A DNA stretch of 64,000 nt, from positions 4,340,001 to 4,404,000 of the forward strand of contig NZ_AP023354.1 of assembly GCF_018324685.1 (NCBI RefSeq), in the 5' to 3' direction. Source of the DNA: Actinocatenispora sera. GTDB lineage: Bacteria > Actinomycetota > Actinomycetes > Mycobacteriales > Micromonosporaceae. Shown one piece after another: positions 62,540 through 64,000 of this stretch. The notes beneath the pieces were generated by a model, which did not search any database, was not told where the DNA came from, and saw nothing but the letters and a program-made list of their open reading frames with translations. The translations under genes were made by a program, and so were the position numbers. Position 1 is the stretch's first letter. Every line of letters starts with the position of its first letter.

Positions 62540-63127
62540 ATGTCACAGCAACCACCTACACCACCGCCCGGGTTCTATCCGTACCCGCCGCAGCAACCAC
62601 CGAAGAAGAAGCACACCGGGCGAACCGTGTTGATCACCCTGTCCGCAGTCTTCGTCGTGCTGATAGGTGCCATCGCCGGTTGCACCGTCCTGGTCATGGG
62701 CGGCGGTAGTGATGGCAGCGGCGGCAACGACAACGGTGCCCCGCCTCCCCTCGGTAGCGCCAAGCAACAAGCGCAAAAGAAGGGCGCCGCCGCGCCCACG
62801 AAACAGAAGGCCCATGCGGCATCGAAGCCGACCGTCACGTTCCGGGTCGAGGGGACTGCGTCCAGTGTGGACACCACGTATGGCTCCGACTCGGACAACC
62901 GCCAGGCGCCGGACAAGGTGCCCTGGCAGACCACGCTGTCCCGCGACGACTCCGGCGACACCCTGTACTACTTCGTGAACGCACAACTCAACGGCGGCGG
63001 AGACATCACGTGTGAGGTGCTCGTCGGTAGCAAGGTGGTCGCGACCGGACACGCGTCCGGCAGCTACAACATCTGTTCGGCGCAGGTCGGTCAGGACCCG
63101 TTCACCGACAAGTGGGAGAAGGAGTAA
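62540..63127 (+). CDS. MmpS-like membrane protein
   Basis: A 195-residue protein from ATG 62540 (GAGGAAAAG upstream). Pro/Gln/Tyr-rich N-terminus, one membrane helix (TVLITLSAVFVVLIGAIAGC, about residues 29-48), a Gly/Lys linker and a beta-rich exported domain. This ends with GGGDITCEVLVGSKVVATGH and YNICSAQ, typical of MmpS-type accessory proteins; two Cys could form a disulfide. No MmpL partner is nearby. Alone in the window. Confidence 0.8.
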   Translation: MSQQPPTPPPGFYPYPPQQPPKKKHTGRTVLITLSAVFVVLIGAIAGCTVLVMGGGSDGSGGNDNGAPPPLGSAKQQAQKKGAAAPTKQKAHAASKPTVTFRVEGTASSVDTTYGSDSDNRQAPDKVPWQTTLSRDDSGDTLYYFVNAQLNGGGDITCEVLVGSKVVATGHASGSYNICSAQVGQDPFTDKWEKE

Positions 63128-63203
63128 CGACGTACCGGTGCCGGCCGCTCGCACGTCCGGGCGGTCTGCGCCTTCTTCGCCGAGGCTACTGTGGGTACGA
63201 ACA

Positions 63204-63229
63204 AGGCCCGGAGCTGGAGCTCCGGGCCT
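63204..63229 (-). terminator. Terminator downstream of tRNA-Val
   Basis: AGGCCCGGAGCT and AGCTCCGGGCCT, perfect 12-bp arms around GG, starting 8 bases after the tRNA 3' end on the reverse strand and followed there by TTGTTCG. Confidence 0.75.
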
Positions 63230-63236
63230 GTGGCGG

Positions 63237-63308
63237 TGCGCGATACTGGGATCGAACCAGTGACCTCTTCGGTGTGAACGAAGCGCTCTCCCGCTGAGCT
63301 AATCGCGC
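63237..63308 (-). tRNA. tRNA-Val (anticodon CAC)
   Basis: On the reverse strand, GCGCGAT at the 5' end pairs with ATCGCGC at the 3' end (7-bp acceptor), with discriminator A. D-arm GCTC/GAGC, anticodon stem CTTCG/CGAAG with loop TTCACAC (anticodon CAC, reading GUG) and T-arm ACTGG/CCAGT with loop TTCGATC all fold. Length 72 bases with a 5-base variable loop (AGGTC). CCA is not encoded. Confidence 0.93.
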
Positions 63309-63360
63309 CCGGGACGTGGAGAACTGTACCCGACGGTGCCGGCAGGGGTGCAGGGCAGGG

Positions 63361-63810
63361 TCAGGTGTTCAGATACGCCCAGGCAGCGGTGGCGAGGTCG
63401 ATGCCGAAACTGACCCGTACGGATGCCCACACCACGGCCGCTACCAGGACGAAACCCGCCACACCGACCAGGGCGCGGACCGGCCAGGAGCGGCGCAGCA
63501 GCCAATCGGTCCAGCGGCGTAGCTGGCGCCGGGTGAAGCGCAGCACGTGACGGGCCCAGGCGTACTCGACGGCGAGCACCGCGAGGCCGGCGAGCACGAT
63601 CAGCCATCCCGGGCCTGGCAGCGGCACCAGGATCAACCCGAGGACCACGAGCGCCCCGCCCAGCACCCCGGCGCCGATCTTCAGCGCGAGCCGACCGCCG
63701 GGCGTGGCGCGGATCCGGTCGAGCGGATGCGGTCGGTGCAGTTCCCGGCGCGGGTGTCCGGGCGCGGTCGTCGCCGGCTGCTGATCGTGTTGCTGCATCT
63801 CCGCCGGCAC
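63361..63810 (-). CDS. PGPGW-family transmembrane protein
   Basis: A 149-residue protein from GTG 63810, with GAGGTG about 8 bases upstream. A hydrophilic, His/Gln-rich N-terminus (~40 residues), then two close helices with VPLPGPGWLIVLAGLAVLAV (PGPGW motif, about residues 62-81), an Arg-rich loop and a third helix (about 113-135). The family is common in actinomycetes and of unknown role. It is read towards the tRNA gene, with 52 bases between them. Confidence 0.82.
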   Translation of the reverse strand: MPAEMQQHDQQPATTAPGHPRRELHRPHPLDRIRATPGGRLALKIGAGVLGGALVVLGLILVPLPGPGWLIVLAGLAVLAVEYAWARHVLRFTRRQLRRWTDWLLRRSWPVRALVGVAGFVLVAAVVWASVRVSFGIDLATAAWAYLNT

Positions 63811-64000
63811 CGCTCACCTCGCTTCACCGATCGCCGGCGGGTCGCCGGCACTGTCTCGACGGTACCGGGATGGCGGCGGCACACTGCCGCTTTTGTCCCG
63901 ACCGCAGATGGGTCGTCCGGCGAACTTCTGCCAGGTTGTGGCCAACGGCGTATGCGCCGGCCGGAGACGGGGTATCACCTGAACAGAGCGACGATCGGGA
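63811..64000. other. Window end; upstream region of the PGPGW gene
   Basis: 190 bases with no complete gene. Presumably holds the promoter of the PGPGW gene on the reverse strand, but no clear boxes are seen. Confidence 0.35.

Overview
The window is high-GC bacterial DNA (GC well over 65% by eye) with strong third-position G/C, GTG and TTG starts, Tat signals, MmpS-like and PGPGW membrane proteins and many LacI, TetR, MarR, ArsR, HxlR and GlxA regulators. This points to a soil or plant-associated actinomycete, perhaps of the Micromonosporaceae. No phage, transposase, CRISPR array or classical biosynthetic cluster was seen, so it reads as an ordinary chromosomal arm rich in carbohydrate uptake.

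Layout. 0-4 kb: a truncated serine hydrolase, an NfeD/SPFH membrane pair and a TrmH-type RNA methyltransferase. 4-8 kb: a long leader and an ngcEFG-like importer (N-acetylglucosamine/chitobiose type) closed by a strong hairpin. 8-22 kb: small stress and housekeeping genes, including a Ca-binding-repeat protein, a crcB pair, serA, four regulator-target divergent pairs (MFS/ArsR, SDR/MarR, HxlR/NmrA, and later GlxA/quinone reductase), an M50B peptidase, a Tat-exported beta-propeller-like protein and two HAD phosphatases. 22-33 kb: a secreted penicillin-acylase-type hydrolase, a frameshifted rhodanese, a VOC protein, a P-loop kinase-like gene, a MoxR-AAA/VWA pair and a PAP2 phosphatase, with gene remnants between them. 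35-41 kb: a LacI-controlled operon of a GH172 (DUF2961) protein with an ABC importer; its leader carries six near-identical 33-bp tandem repeats behind a clear promoter and operator. 41-50 kb: an Hsp70-like membrane protein, a TetR/FAD-monooxygenase pair, a DUF3761 lipoprotein and a LysR/metE pair. 50-62 kb: one tightly overlapping operon of LacI regulator, two permeases, binding protein, four paralogous ADP-ribosylglycohydrolase (DraG) family proteins, ribokinase, class III CoA-transferase and CitE-like CoA lyase. 62-64 kb: an MmpS-like protein, tRNA-Val(CAC) and a PGPGW protein.

How the genes work together. All three ABC importers have a binding protein and two permeases but no ATPase, so they probably share an MsiK-type ATPase encoded elsewhere. 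The GH172 operon looks like uptake plus hydrolysis of an unusual fructose- or arabinose-containing oligosaccharide. The 50-62 kb operon is the most novel part. I infer a catabolic route in which a ribosylated compound is imported, cut by the DraG-family enzymes, the ribose phosphorylated by ribokinase, and the organic-acid aglycone activated to a CoA ester and split by the lyase. The substrate cannot be read from the sequence.

Several degraded genes (rhodanese, methyltransferase, GH3 tail, discoidin-like tail) have frame breaks at or near runs of G. That pattern fits either real decay or homopolymer errors in the assembly.
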